Assembly (NCBI GenBank): GCA_964353855.1
Contig: CAYGWX010000064.1
Location: 1 to 14,946 of the forward strand
DNA from: CAYGWX01 sp964353855 [NCBI: uncultured bacterium]
GTDB lineage: Bacteria; Edwardsbacteria; CAYGWX01
Length of the DNA: 14,946 bases
Reading direction: 5' to 3'
Positions 6,688 through 14,003 of this stretch are shown one piece after another. A program made the position numbers and the translations under genes. A model generated the notes under the pieces. The model made no database searches and had not been told where the DNA came from. It was given only the letters and a program-made list of their open reading frames with translations. How positions within the stretch are numbered: the stretch's first letter is position 1; every line of letters begins with the position of its first letter.

Positions 6688-8396
6688 TGCTTGAGCTCCG
6701 CGACATCTCTCACGCCTATACTTACGGCGATGTGGTCGTGCTTCAGGAGGCCACGCTCACCCTTGGGGAGCATGACCGCCTGGGCCTGATCGGCCCGAAC
6801 GGCTGCGGCAAGACCACGCTTGTCCGAATCCTCATGGGCGAGCTGGAGCCCTTCTCGGGCCAGGTCATCCGGCCCCGGAAGGCACCCAGGATCGGCTACC
6901 TCCCTCAGGAGTCGGGAATCGGGAGCGAGCACACCCTCTGGGAGGAGATGCTTTCGGTCTTCGCTCAGCTCGTGGTCCTGGAGGAAAGACTCGTAGAGGT
7001 CGAAGCGGAGTATGTCCGTGAACCCAGCGAAGGGCGTAAGCTCGCACTGGAGAAACTCAAAGGCACGTTTATCCGTATGGGCGGGCTGTCATACAAAGAC
7101 AAGATTCGTTCCATGCTTTCGGGCTTGGGATTCCATGCCTCCGAGCATACTCTGCGTCTTTCCCAGCTCTCCAGCGGGCAGAGGACCAAAGCCCATCTGG
7201 CGAAGGTCCTTCTGGAGCAGCCCGAGGTGCTCATCCTGGATGAGCCCACGAACCACCTGGACCTGGAAAGCCAGGAATGGTTGGAGAAGCACCTGACCAT
7301 CTATCCCGGAAGCGTCCTCGTGGTCTCGCACGACCGCTGGTTCCTGGACCAGGTGATCCGCGAGACCGCGGAGCTGAGGAACGGAAGGCTCACCCTCTAC
7401 AAGGGGAACTACGCTTTTTACAGGGCCGAGAAGGACGAGCACGAGAGGCTGGCCTGGGAGGCCTACGAGGAGCAGCGGCGAAAGGTCAGGAAGATGGAGC
7501 AGGAGATCCGGCAGCGGAAAGTCTGGTCCCAGCGCAAGGAGAAGGAGAAAATCGGGGCCGGAGGGGCCAAGGGGCACATCACGCACGTAGCAGCCAAAAT
7601 GGCCAAGCGCGCCAAGGCCGTGGAGTCCCGGCTGGATCATATGCTCGAAAAGGAGCGTGCGGACCGGCCCTTCTGGGAGCCGCCCATCAAGCTCAGGTTC
7701 CCGGAGCTCCCGGAGTGCTCCCGGCTGGTGCTGAACGTGAAGGAATTGGCCAAAACCTATAGGGAGAAGTCCCTTTTCAAGGATCTGAGCTTCGATGTCC
7801 TGCGCGGGGAAAAGGTCGCCCTGATCGGGGCCAACGGCTCGGGCAAGAGTACGCTCCTCAAGATCGTGCTCGGACAAATCCAGCCGGATTCGGGTTGCGC
7901 CCAGATCGGTTTCAACGTCGCCTACGGCTATTACCCGCAGGAGCTGGAGGAGCTGGACCCCGGGATCACGGCCCTGGACGAGGTTAGGAAATCCGGCGCC
8001 ACGCAGCTCGAGGCCCGGACCTTCCTCGGCGCCCTGAAGCTGCGCCGGGAGGAGGTCCTGAAGAAGTGCAAGGAGTTCTCTCGCGGGGAGCAGGCCAAGA
8101 TAACGATCGCGAGATTGCTTCTATCACGTTCCAACTTTCTGATCCTGGACGAGCCCATGAACCACTTGGACATCGAAGCCCGCGAGGCCCTGGAGGGAGC
8201 GTTAGCCCAGCACCCCGGGACGATCCTGTTCGTGTCCCACGACCGCTACCTGCTCCGGCGGCTGGCCACCAAGGTCGTGGCCTTAAAGGAGGGCCAGGCG
8301 GTCGTATATCCGGGCAATTATCAGGACTACCTTGAGCGCAGCATTTGCGAGTCACCAGTTACGAGTCACCCATTACTAATAAACGAGGCATCATGA
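6687..8396 (+). CDS. ABC-F family ATPase, divergent second copy
   Basis: The 569-residue product has two ABC domains and no membrane segments. Domain 1: Walker A GPNGCGKTT (36-44), LSSGQ (161-165), DEPTNHLD (185-192), His215. The linker (about 240-340) is very basic, rich in Lys, Arg and Gln, and fits the tRNA-facing interdomain motif. Domain 2: Walker A GANGSGKST (381-389), signature FSRGE (464-468) in place of LSGGE, DEPMNHLD (488-495) in place of DEPTNHLD, His518. Both catalytic glutamates remain. It lacks the C-terminal coiled coil of the first copy. Its last ~17 residues (from about Ile553) are encoded largely by a heptamer repeat and look non-conserved. It begins in a one-base overlap with proC, and its stop overlaps the exporter ATPase start (ATGA). 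A ribosome-protection or translation-rescue role is plausible; antibiotic resistance is only an inference from the neighbouring exporter. Confidence 0.92.
   Translation: MLELRDISHAYTYGDVVVLQEATLTLGEHDRLGLIGPNGCGKTTLVRILMGELEPFSGQVIRPRKAPRIGYLPQESGIGSEHTLWEEMLSVFAQLVVLEERLVEVEAEYVREPSEGRKLALEKLKGTFIRMGGLSYKDKIRSMLSGLGFHASEHTLRLSQLSSGQRTKAHLAKVLLEQPEVLILDEPTNHLDLESQEWLEKHLTIYPGSVLVVSHDRWFLDQVIRETAELRNGRLTLYKGNYAFYRAEKDEHERLAWEAYEEQRRKVRKMEQEIRQRKVWSQRKEKEKIGAGGAKGHITHVAAKMAKRAKAVESRLDHMLEKERADRPFWEPPIKLRFPELPECSRLVLNVKELAKTYREKSLFKDLSFDVLRGEKVALIGANGSGKSTLLKIVLGQIQPDSGCAQIGFNVAYGYYPQELEELDPGITALDEVRKSGATQLEARTFLGALKLRREEVLKKCKEFSRGEQAKITIARLLLSRSNFLILDEPMNHLDIEAREALEGALAQHPGTILFVSHDRYLLRRLATKVVALKEGQAVVYPGNYQDYLERSICESPVTSHPLLINEAS
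8347..8388 (-). repeat. Degenerate heptamer tandem repeat, type B, inverted copy
   Basis: On the + strand the six 7-base units read GCGAGTC, ACCAGTT, ACGAGTC, ACCCATT, ACTAATA and AACGAGG. Their reverse complement matches the type B array at 5774-5808. The array encodes most of the C-terminal tail of ABC-F 2, and its last unit supplies the GAGG ribosome site (8385-8388) of the exporter ATPase. Confidence 0.78.
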
Positions 8397-9442
8397 ATGC
8401 GGTAGAAGTCATCGATTTGTTCCGCATCTTCAAGTACAAGAAGAAGCGGAAGGGCCTGCTGGCCCGATTCAAGAAGGCCAAGGAGGAGCCCTCCGGGAAC
8501 GGGGAGACCCGCGCTCTGGACGGGATCACCCTCCAGGTCAGGGAGGGCGAGCTCTTCGGGCTCCTGGGCCCGAACGGCGCGGGCAAGACCACGCTGATCA
8601 AGATCCTGACCACCCTGCTCCTGCCCACCTCGGGCAAGGCGATGGTGGACGGCTACGACGTGGTCAGGGAGACCCACCAGATCCGGGAGCGGATCAGCAT
8701 GGTGGCCGGCGGGGAGAACTCCGGGTACGGCATCCTGAACGTGGAGGAGAATCTCTGGATGTTCGCCCAGTTCTACGGCGTGCCCACCCGGGTGGCCCGG
8801 CCGCGGATCGCCGAGCTCCTCAAGGTGGTGGACCTCTCCAAGGACGCCAAGACCAAGATCCACGCCCTGTCCACGGGCATGCGCCAGAAGATGAACTTTG
8901 CCCGGGGCTTCGTCGCCGACCCCAAGATCGCGTTTCTGGACGAGCCCACCCTGGGCCTGGACGTGAACGCGGCCCGGGACATCCGGGCGTTCATCAAGGC
9001 CTGGGTCAAGCAGGCCGGCAAGACCGTGCTCCTGACCACGCACTACATGGCCGAGGCTGACGAGCTCTGCGACCGCATGGCGATTATCAACAAGGGCAAG
9101 ATCCTGGCCTGCGATTCCCCGGCCAATCTGAAGAAGCTGGTCCAGAAGGAGGCCGTCTTCGAGCTCGGACTCTCCGGTCAGTTCGGACACCTGGAGGACT
9201 TGCGCGCCCTGAAGGGCGTCCAGAAGGTGGCCTGCCACCTGGACCCGGGCAAGAACGCCACGACCCTCAAATTCATCCTGGACGAGGAGTCCGTGATCGC
9301 CAGGGTCATCGAGACGATCTCCAAAAACGGCTCTAAGCTTGTCTCGCTCACCAAGACCGAGCCCTCCCTGGAAGACGTGTTCGTGCAGTTGGTGGGGAAA
9401 AGCATGGAGGAGGAGGAAACAAAACCGAACCATGAAGGCTAA
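8393..9442 (+). CDS. ABC-2 type exporter, ATP-binding subunit
   Basis: This 349-residue ATPase energises the two downstream permeases. Motifs: Walker A GPNGAGKTT (59-67), signature LSTGM (159-163, the form common in DrrA/NatA-type exporters), Walker B FLDEPTLGLD (181-190) and H-loop His217. The Q-loop position reads GGENSGYG (106-113) with no glutamine. An unusual basic N-terminal insertion, KYKKKRKGLLARFKKAK (14-30), precedes the beta strand that leads to Walker A. The region after about 245 is the C-terminal extension typical of this group. The start at 8393 was chosen because it forms an ATGA overlap with the preceding stop and has GAGG four bases upstream. A longer in-frame TTG at 8345 would only add repeat-encoded residues. 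The substrate is unknown; drug, lipid or polysaccharide export are all possible. Confidence 0.92.
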   Translation: MNAVEVIDLFRIFKYKKKRKGLLARFKKAKEEPSGNGETRALDGITLQVREGELFGLLGPNGAGKTTLIKILTTLLLPTSGKAMVDGYDVVRETHQIRERISMVAGGENSGYGILNVEENLWMFAQFYGVPTRVARPRIAELLKVVDLSKDAKTKIHALSTGMRQKMNFARGFVADPKIAFLDEPTLGLDVNAARDIRAFIKAWVKQAGKTVLLTTHYMAEADELCDRMAIINKGKILACDSPANLKKLVQKEAVFELGLSGQFGHLEDLRALKGVQKVACHLDPGKNATTLKFILDEESVIARVIETISKNGSKLVSLTKTEPSLEDVFVQLVGKSMEEEETKPNHEG

Positions 9443-10274
9443 CGTTTTCGTCAACGCCATTGGAAAGAAATTGGCCCTGAACCTGCGCGCGGCCTGGGCC
9501 CGGGCCTACGTCCGCATTGTGGGCGTGAACCGCGAGCCCTCCTGGGTGATCTTCGACACCCTGCTCCCGGTCGTGGGCCTGGCGGCCTACGTGTTCTACT
9601 ACAAGGCCCTGGGCGCGCCCTCCGCGTTCTTCGGCATGGTCATCCTGGGCGGGGCGATGACGGCCTACTGGATGAACGTGCTCTGGGCCATGGCCAGCCA
9701 GTTCTACTGGGAGAAGCAGGGCGGGAACCTGCAGCTCTTCCTGATGTCCCCGATGTCCCGCATGGCGATCCTTCTGGGCATGGCCTTGGGAGGGGGCTTC
9801 TCCACCACGGTCCGGGCCCTGGCCTCGCTCTTTCTGGGCATGGTCATCTTCCGCATCCCGTTCGCCATCGCCTCGGTCTGGCAGCTTCTGGGGATCTTCT
9901 TCCTGACCCTGATCGCGCTCTACGGCCTGGGCATGCTCTTCGCCTCGGCTTACATGCTCTGGGGACGGGAGGCCTGGCACGTCAGCAACCTCCTGACCGA
10001 GCCGATTTACCTTTTGTCCGGGTTCTACTTCCCGGTGCGGGCCCTGGGGTTCTGGGTAGCCCTGGCCGCCTCGGCGATCCCGACCACCCTCGGTCTGGAT
10101 GGACTGCGGCAGGTCCTCCTCTCCGGCAAGACTTATGCCTTTTTGTCCGTGCCCGTGGAGATGGGGATTCTGGCCGTGCTCTGCGTGGCCTTCCTCATCC
10201 TGGCGCACTACATGCTCCGGTACATGGAGAACCTCGGCAAGAAGGAAGGCCGTTTGACTCTGCGCTGGCAGTGA
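9432..10274 (+). CDS. ABC-2 type exporter, permease subunit 1
   Basis: The 280-residue membrane protein has about six hydrophobic segments (roughly 41-60, 65-88, 115-140, 148-175, 190-215 and 242-262). The cytosolic stretch EKQGGNLQLFLMSPMSR (94-110) is the kind of loop that contacts the ATPase in ABC-2 permeases. LLTEPIYLLSGFYFPV (187-202) is a typical conserved late segment of the family. The start codon lies inside the end of the ATPase gene (11-base overlap), so the two are co-translated. Purine-rich GGAGGAGGAGG (9406-9416) lies 15 bases upstream, farther than usual. No substrate can be named. Confidence 0.88.
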   Translation: MKANVFVNAIGKKLALNLRAAWARAYVRIVGVNREPSWVIFDTLLPVVGLAAYVFYYKALGAPSAFFGMVILGGAMTAYWMNVLWAMASQFYWEKQGGNLQLFLMSPMSRMAILLGMALGGGFSTTVRALASLFLGMVIFRIPFAIASVWQLLGIFFLTLIALYGLGMLFASAYMLWGREAWHVSNLLTEPIYLLSGFYFPVRALGFWVALAASAIPTTLGLDGLRQVLLSGKTYAFLSVPVEMGILAVLCVAFLILAHYMLRYMENLGKKEGRLTLRWQ

Positions 10275-10313
10275 GTACTGACAGGATGTCTTAGCGTAAC
10301 GAGGAATTTCGTC

Positions 10314-10355
10314 CTTCAATTTAAAATTTGATGTTTACAATTCTCAATTTCCAAT
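10314..10355 (-). repeat. Degenerate heptamer tandem repeat, type A, inverted copy
   Basis: Read on the - strand, six 7-base units are ATTGGAA, ATTGAGA, ATTGTAA, ACATCAA, ATTTTAA and ATTGAAG, matching the type A array at 4585-4626. It fills much of the 93-base gap between the two permease genes and ends 12 bases before the second start. The rest of that gap (10275-10313) holds nothing recognised. Confidence 0.75.
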
Positions 10356-10367
10356 GAGTCTTTTGAT

Positions 10368-11237
10368 ATGAGCCGCCTGAAGTTCGCGATCACGCACACC
10401 TACAGGTCCATCAAGAGCTCCGCCTGGCTGGGCTGGCAGATCGAGTCCAACTGGACCGATCCCGTGCTGTTCGGGATCTACACCTTCGCCAAGCCCGTGG
10501 CCTCGGCCCTGATCCTGGTGGTGATGTACCTGGTGGTCTCCCGGGTCCCGACCTCTTCCCCGTTCTTCGCGTACATGTATGTGGGCAACGCCTTCTACCT
10601 GTTCGTGGCCAACATCCTGTTCGGCATCTCCTGGGTCATCATGGAGGACCGGGAGTTCTTCGAGATGATCAAGTACATCTACACCTCCCCCATCCGGATG
10701 TTCCTCTACCTCTTCGGACGGGGCCTGGCCAAGATTATCATTACCACCCTGGCCGTGATCATCACGCTGGCCTTCGGAATCCTGCTCCTCAAACTGCCGA
10801 TCCATCCCGCACGGGTGGACTGGGGTCTCCTGCTTCTGGCCCTGGTCGTCGGGCTCTGGGGAATCGTGAGCCTGGGGATGATCCTCGCGGCCATCTCCAT
10901 GCTGGTCGCCCGGCACTCCGGGTACCTGAACGAGGGCGTGTCCGGCCTCTTCTTCCTGCTCTGCGGGGCGATCTTCCCGATCGAGGTCCTGCCCGGTTGG
11001 CTCCAGCCCGTGTCCAAGGCTCTGCCCTTCACCTACTGGCTGGAGGCCATTCGCCGGGCCGTGCTCCCGGGACAGGAGTCGCTCTCTCCCTCCCTGGCCG
11101 GGTTCACGACCGGGAGCCTCTTCGTAATCCTCCTGGCAACGACCCTGCTTCTTGCCCTCGCCTCGCGCTGGATCTTCCACCTCTGCGAGTCCACCGCAAG
11201 GAGGAAGGGCTGGATAGACCGCAGGACGGATTATTGA
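10368..11237 (+). CDS. ABC-2 type exporter, permease subunit 2
   Basis: The 289-residue membrane protein has about six hydrophobic segments: 41-60, a pair near 69-92, 120-142, 150-178, 192-212 and 247-268. EDREFFEMIKYIYTSPIRM (93-111) is the ATPase-contacting loop and parallels EKQGGNLQLFLMSPMSR of permease 1. A conserved late block, GAIFPIEVLPGWLQPVSKAL, is typical of ABC-2 permeases. The two permeases are distant paralogues and probably form a heterodimer with two copies of the ATPase. No strong ribosome site is visible, because a heptamer repeat occupies the upstream sequence. The exporter cluster ends here; no T-tract terminator follows. Confidence 0.88.
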   Translation: MSRLKFAITHTYRSIKSSAWLGWQIESNWTDPVLFGIYTFAKPVASALILVVMYLVVSRVPTSSPFFAYMYVGNAFYLFVANILFGISWVIMEDREFFEMIKYIYTSPIRMFLYLFGRGLAKIIITTLAVIITLAFGILLLKLPIHPARVDWGLLLLALVVGLWGIVSLGMILAAISMLVARHSGYLNEGVSGLFFLLCGAIFPIEVLPGWLQPVSKALPFTYWLEAIRRAVLPGQESLSPSLAGFTTGSLFVILLATTLLLALASRWIFHLCESTARRKGWIDRRTDY

Positions 11238-11248
11238 CCGAAGAAATT

Positions 11249-11274
11249 CATTCCGAACGGAGTGTAGCAATCTC
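11249..11274. repeat. Short hairpin, possible dispersed repeat
   Basis: CATTCC (11249-11254) pairs with GGAGTG (11259-11264, one G-T pair) around loop GAAC, followed by TAGCAATCTC. From memory this resembles a dispersed intergenic repeat seen in many environmental genomes (CATTCTGAGCG...AATCTC type). Only one copy is present here. Confidence 0.4.
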
Positions 11275-11278
11275 CTCG

Positions 11279-11408
11279 TTTGGGTAGGGCGGGATCTCTG
11301 GATCCCGTCCAGATGAGAATCAATAGCCCAGTCCTTCAGGGCTGGGAAAGAAAGGACCCTCGTTAAACTTCTCCCCTCTCCTTTTAGGAGAGGGGGCAGG
11401 AGGTGAGG
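11279..11408 (+). repeat. Composite three-hairpin repeat, copy 1
   Basis: Three hairpins follow in order. The first (11287-11310) has a 10-bp stem around loop TCTG. The second, CCCAGTCC-TTCA-GGGCTGGG (11327-11346), has 8 bp. The third, TCCCCTCTCC/GGAGAGGGGG (11372-11396), has 10 bp and a 5-base loop. None has a T-tract, so they are not ordinary terminators. The same blocks recur in the same order and orientation at 14785-14942. With the hairpin at 11249 they fill the 188-base gap before the gene at 11426. Confidence 0.75.
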
Positions 11409-11410
11409 TT

Positions 11411-11419
11411 AAAAGGAGG
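11411..11419 (+). promoter_or_regulatory. Strong ribosome binding site
   Basis: AAAAGGAGG lies six bases before the ATG at 11426. It is the best Shine-Dalgarno match in the window and fixes that start. No convincing promoter was seen between the repeat and this site. Confidence 0.8.
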
Positions 11420-11425
11420 CCTAAG

Positions 11426-12904
11426 ATGAAAGCAGGCAAAATCGTTCTTCGGATTCTCAAGATTTTCGGAGTCGTTGTTTTGGTTCTGGTCGGGCTGGTG
11501 CTTCTGCCCCTCTTGATCGGGTTCATCGTCGACCTGGCCGTGACCCCCCAGTGGAACGAGGCCCAGAAGGAGTCTGTAGACTATTTCGCCAAGCTCAGAA
11601 GCGAGAAATACTCATCTGTGCCGCTCTCGTTCGTCACTCTTGACGGGAATGCCTGGGACTACTATGCAAGAGCATCTAAGGAAATTACCGACCGATCCTC
11701 CATTTTAGATGTCAGATTGGGGAAGGACTCCTTGGAGATTTCCAAGGCGGAGAGCTTGGTTCAGAAGTACGAGAAAGCCTTTGCTCTATTCGATTCCGGT
11801 GCTTGTTGCCGTTACTATTACATTCCGATAGATTACCGAAAGGGGTCAGCAAAGCCGTTGCTCATTGGTAATATCGAATCTCTTTTAAGGTTGGCGATCA
11901 TCAAAGGCCGACTGGAACAGGCTAAAGGGGCGAATCGTACAGCTTCTGAAATTTATTCTAAGGCGCTTAAAATGAGCGGTGAAGTTGGAAATGCTGGGGA
12001 AGTACATGCTGCGAATATGCTTGGAGCTGATATTAGTCCCGGTGGGAATATTTTTGTTGGTCGGATGGTTGGAATTATTTTGGGTGATGTTGCAAGGTAT
12101 CAAATCTCTTCTGACCTGAATCTATTTGATCTTGAATCCGTCATCTTATTAAAAGAAGCAGTTACCCAGCTTGAACAGAACTGGCCTCCCTTAGATTCCG
12201 CAGTTGAAGCCAAAGGGAGACTTCTCCTCTTGCCTTCGGTATCTGGATGGGATGGTTCAGACTTTACCTCGATTTGGTTCGCGTCGGATAGTTTAGCGGA
12301 ACCAGCGCATTACACCATTAGCATTATTTTCGCCGACATTAATTCCTGGGATCTTCCAAGCTTTGCCAGAAAGCCAGTGTATACTGCACATAAGCGTGTT
12401 ATGTTTTCCTTAATGGCTTGGCGGCATCTGTTTTCCGTAAGGGAAAGCACACGATATGGAGTCCAGAGGCTATTTGACTTAGCTAAGTCATACAGGAATA
12501 ATACCGATAAAAGATGGGTGAGTATGCAGGCTTTGGTGAAGAAGGCAGAAGATGCCGAATTAGATGAATTTAGAAAAGGGGAAGCTTCGGGACTTGTTGC
12601 TTATGCTTCCCACTTTTGGATCTATACTAATTATTACGACGACCAGTTCAGGACAAGGGTGCTAAAGAGCGCCCTCTGGTTGCGAGAGTATAAGCTCAAA
12701 CACAAGAAGTATCCTGAGCCTTTAGTAACTTTCTTGGCCTCTGATACTGCTTATTACGACCTGGCTGACTATAAGCCTTTGCACTTCGTTAGGGACTCGA
12801 TTAATCAGACAATCCGGCTTTACAGCGTAGGCCTAAATATGAAAGATGAACAAGGCAAAAGCAGCTGGTCTGAGCCTGACGATATTTGGATAGAATTGAA
12901 ATAA
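11426..12904 (+). CDS. Membrane-anchored protein of unknown function, low GC
   Basis: I do not recognise the family. The 492-residue product starts with a basic stub and one long hydrophobic segment (about 7-38, rich in Val and Leu), so the rest is probably anchored in the inner membrane and exposed outside the cytoplasm. Residues 45-125 and 148-200 look mostly helical. A CC pair (127-128) precedes an aromatic RYYYIPIDYRKG stretch (129-140). The C-terminal part has KHKKYPEPLVTFLA (425-438), LYSVGLNMKDEQGKS (465-479) and DDIWIEL (485-491). This resembles the tail of many planctomycete-type and pseudopilin-like proteins, where YP..L, then SVG.N.KD..G, then DDI occur in that order; that likeness is from memory. 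From about 11600 the gene is far richer in A/T than its neighbours (26 G+C in the 60 bases from 12001), suggesting recent acquisition or relaxed constraint. No interruption was found. Confidence 0.85.
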   Translation: MKAGKIVLRILKIFGVVVLVLVGLVLLPLLIGFIVDLAVTPQWNEAQKESVDYFAKLRSEKYSSVPLSFVTLDGNAWDYYARASKEITDRSSILDVRLGKDSLEISKAESLVQKYEKAFALFDSGACCRYYYIPIDYRKGSAKPLLIGNIESLLRLAIIKGRLEQAKGANRTASEIYSKALKMSGEVGNAGEVHAANMLGADISPGGNIFVGRMVGIILGDVARYQISSDLNLFDLESVILLKEAVTQLEQNWPPLDSAVEAKGRLLLLPSVSGWDGSDFTSIWFASDSLAEPAHYTISIIFADINSWDLPSFARKPVYTAHKRVMFSLMAWRHLFSVRESTRYGVQRLFDLAKSYRNNTDKRWVSMQALVKKAEDAELDEFRKGEASGLVAYASHFWIYTNYYDDQFRTRVLKSALWLREYKLKHKKYPEPLVTFLASDTAYYDLADYKPLHFVRDSINQTIRLYSVGLNMKDEQGKSSWSEPDDIWIELK

Positions 12905-12923
12905 CACAGCTTAGTTATTCACA

Positions 12924-14003
12924 ATGAATCTAACCGAATTGGGCTGGGATGCCACCTGGGAAAAGGCCTTCGAGCCCTACAAGCCTCAAGGGCTTGTTCC
13001 CGCCCGCATTGCCCGCGAGGAGAAGGAGCTTTATCTGGTCTACAGCGAGCAGGGGGAGCTCTCGGCAGAGGTGACCGGGAGGTTTCGCCACGAGGCGAAG
13101 TCCCGGAGCGATTATCCTGCGGTCGGGGACTGGGTGGCTGTACAGCCCCTGCCCAACGAAGAGCGGGCGATGATCCATGCCCTGCTTCCGAGGAGGACCA
13201 AGTTCTCCCGCAAGGTGGCCTCGGTAAAGACCGAGGAGCAGGTCGTGGCCGCAAACGTGGACATCGTGTTCCTGATGTCCGGCCTGGACCGGGACTTCAA
13301 CCTCCGGCGTCTGGAGCGTTATCTGGTCCTGACCTGGGACTCCGGGGCCCGTCCCGTTATTTTGCTCAACAAGTCGGACCTCTGTTCCGACCTTGCGGCC
13401 AAAGTCGCGGAAACGGAAAGCGTGGCCTTCGGGGCTCCCGTCCATCCCGTCAGCGCCACGGAGAACCAGGGCCTGGAACCGCTCCTGCCTTACCTCGGTC
13501 CGGGGAGCACCGTGGCCCTCCTCGGTTCCTCGGGCGTGGGCAAGTCCACGCTCATCAATCGCCTGCTGGGTGAGGAGCGGCAGGCCACGGGCGAGCTGCG
13601 CGAGGACGGCAGGGGCCGACACATCACGAGCACAAGGGAACTGCTCTTCCTTCCCACGGGTGGTCTGGTCATTGATAATCCCGGGATGCGGGAATTGCAG
13701 ATGTGGGGTGACGAGGAGGCCCTGAAGGGTGGCTTTGAGGATATCGAGGCCTTGGCCGGACAGTGTCGCTTCCGGGATTGCATGCACGAAAAGGAGCTGG
13801 GCTGCGCGGTGCAGGAGGCTCTCTTCGAGGGCCGCTTGGACTCCGGGCGGTATCGGAACTACCTCAAGATGCAGCGCGAGCTGCGCTTCCTCGCCCGCCG
13901 CCAGGACCAGAAGCTGCGCATCGCGGAGAAGGCCAAATGGAAGAAGATTTCTCAGTGGCAGAAAGTTATAGAGAAGTCAAAATTCAAAGGGGACTATGAT
14001 TAG
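12924..14003 (+). CDS. rsgA: Ribosome small subunit biogenesis GTPase RsgA
   Basis: RsgA is a circularly permuted GTPase that checks late 30S maturation. In the 359-residue product the motifs appear in permuted order: an N-terminal OB-like region with VGDWVAV (67-73), G4 NKSD (149-152), G5 SAT (177-179), G1 GSSGVGKST (201-209) and G3 DNPGM (251-255). The zinc-binding site is Cys281-x4-Cys286-x-His288-x5-Cys294, followed by a basic C-terminal helix and tail ending near KSKFKGDYD. All key residues are present and the length is typical. It starts 19 bases after the preceding gene without a clear ribosome site, so it may be read through from it. Its last 8 bases overlap the methyltransferase gene. 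Base composition returns to the GC-rich level of the rest of the window. Confidence 0.95.
   Translation: MNLTELGWDATWEKAFEPYKPQGLVPARIAREEKELYLVYSEQGELSAEVTGRFRHEAKSRSDYPAVGDWVAVQPLPNEERAMIHALLPRRTKFSRKVASVKTEEQVVAANVDIVFLMSGLDRDFNLRRLERYLVLTWDSGARPVILLNKSDLCSDLAAKVAETESVAFGAPVHPVSATENQGLEPLLPYLGPGSTVALLGSSGVGKSTLINRLLGEERQATGELREDGRGRHITSTRELLFLPTGGLVIDNPGMRELQMWGDEEALKGGFEDIEALAGQCRFRDCMHEKELGCAVQEALFEGRLDSGRYRNYLKMQRELRFLARRQDQKLRIAEKAKWKKISQWQKVIEKSKFKGDYD

Noticed and set aside
11372-11396. Strong hairpin as a rho-independent terminator after the exporter genes
   Set aside because: No T-tract follows on either strand, and the hairpin is part of a repeated element.
13976-13989. AGTCAAA ATTCAAA near the rsgA end as another heptamer array
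   Set aside because: Only two units, within coding sequence of a normal RsgA tail; likely chance.
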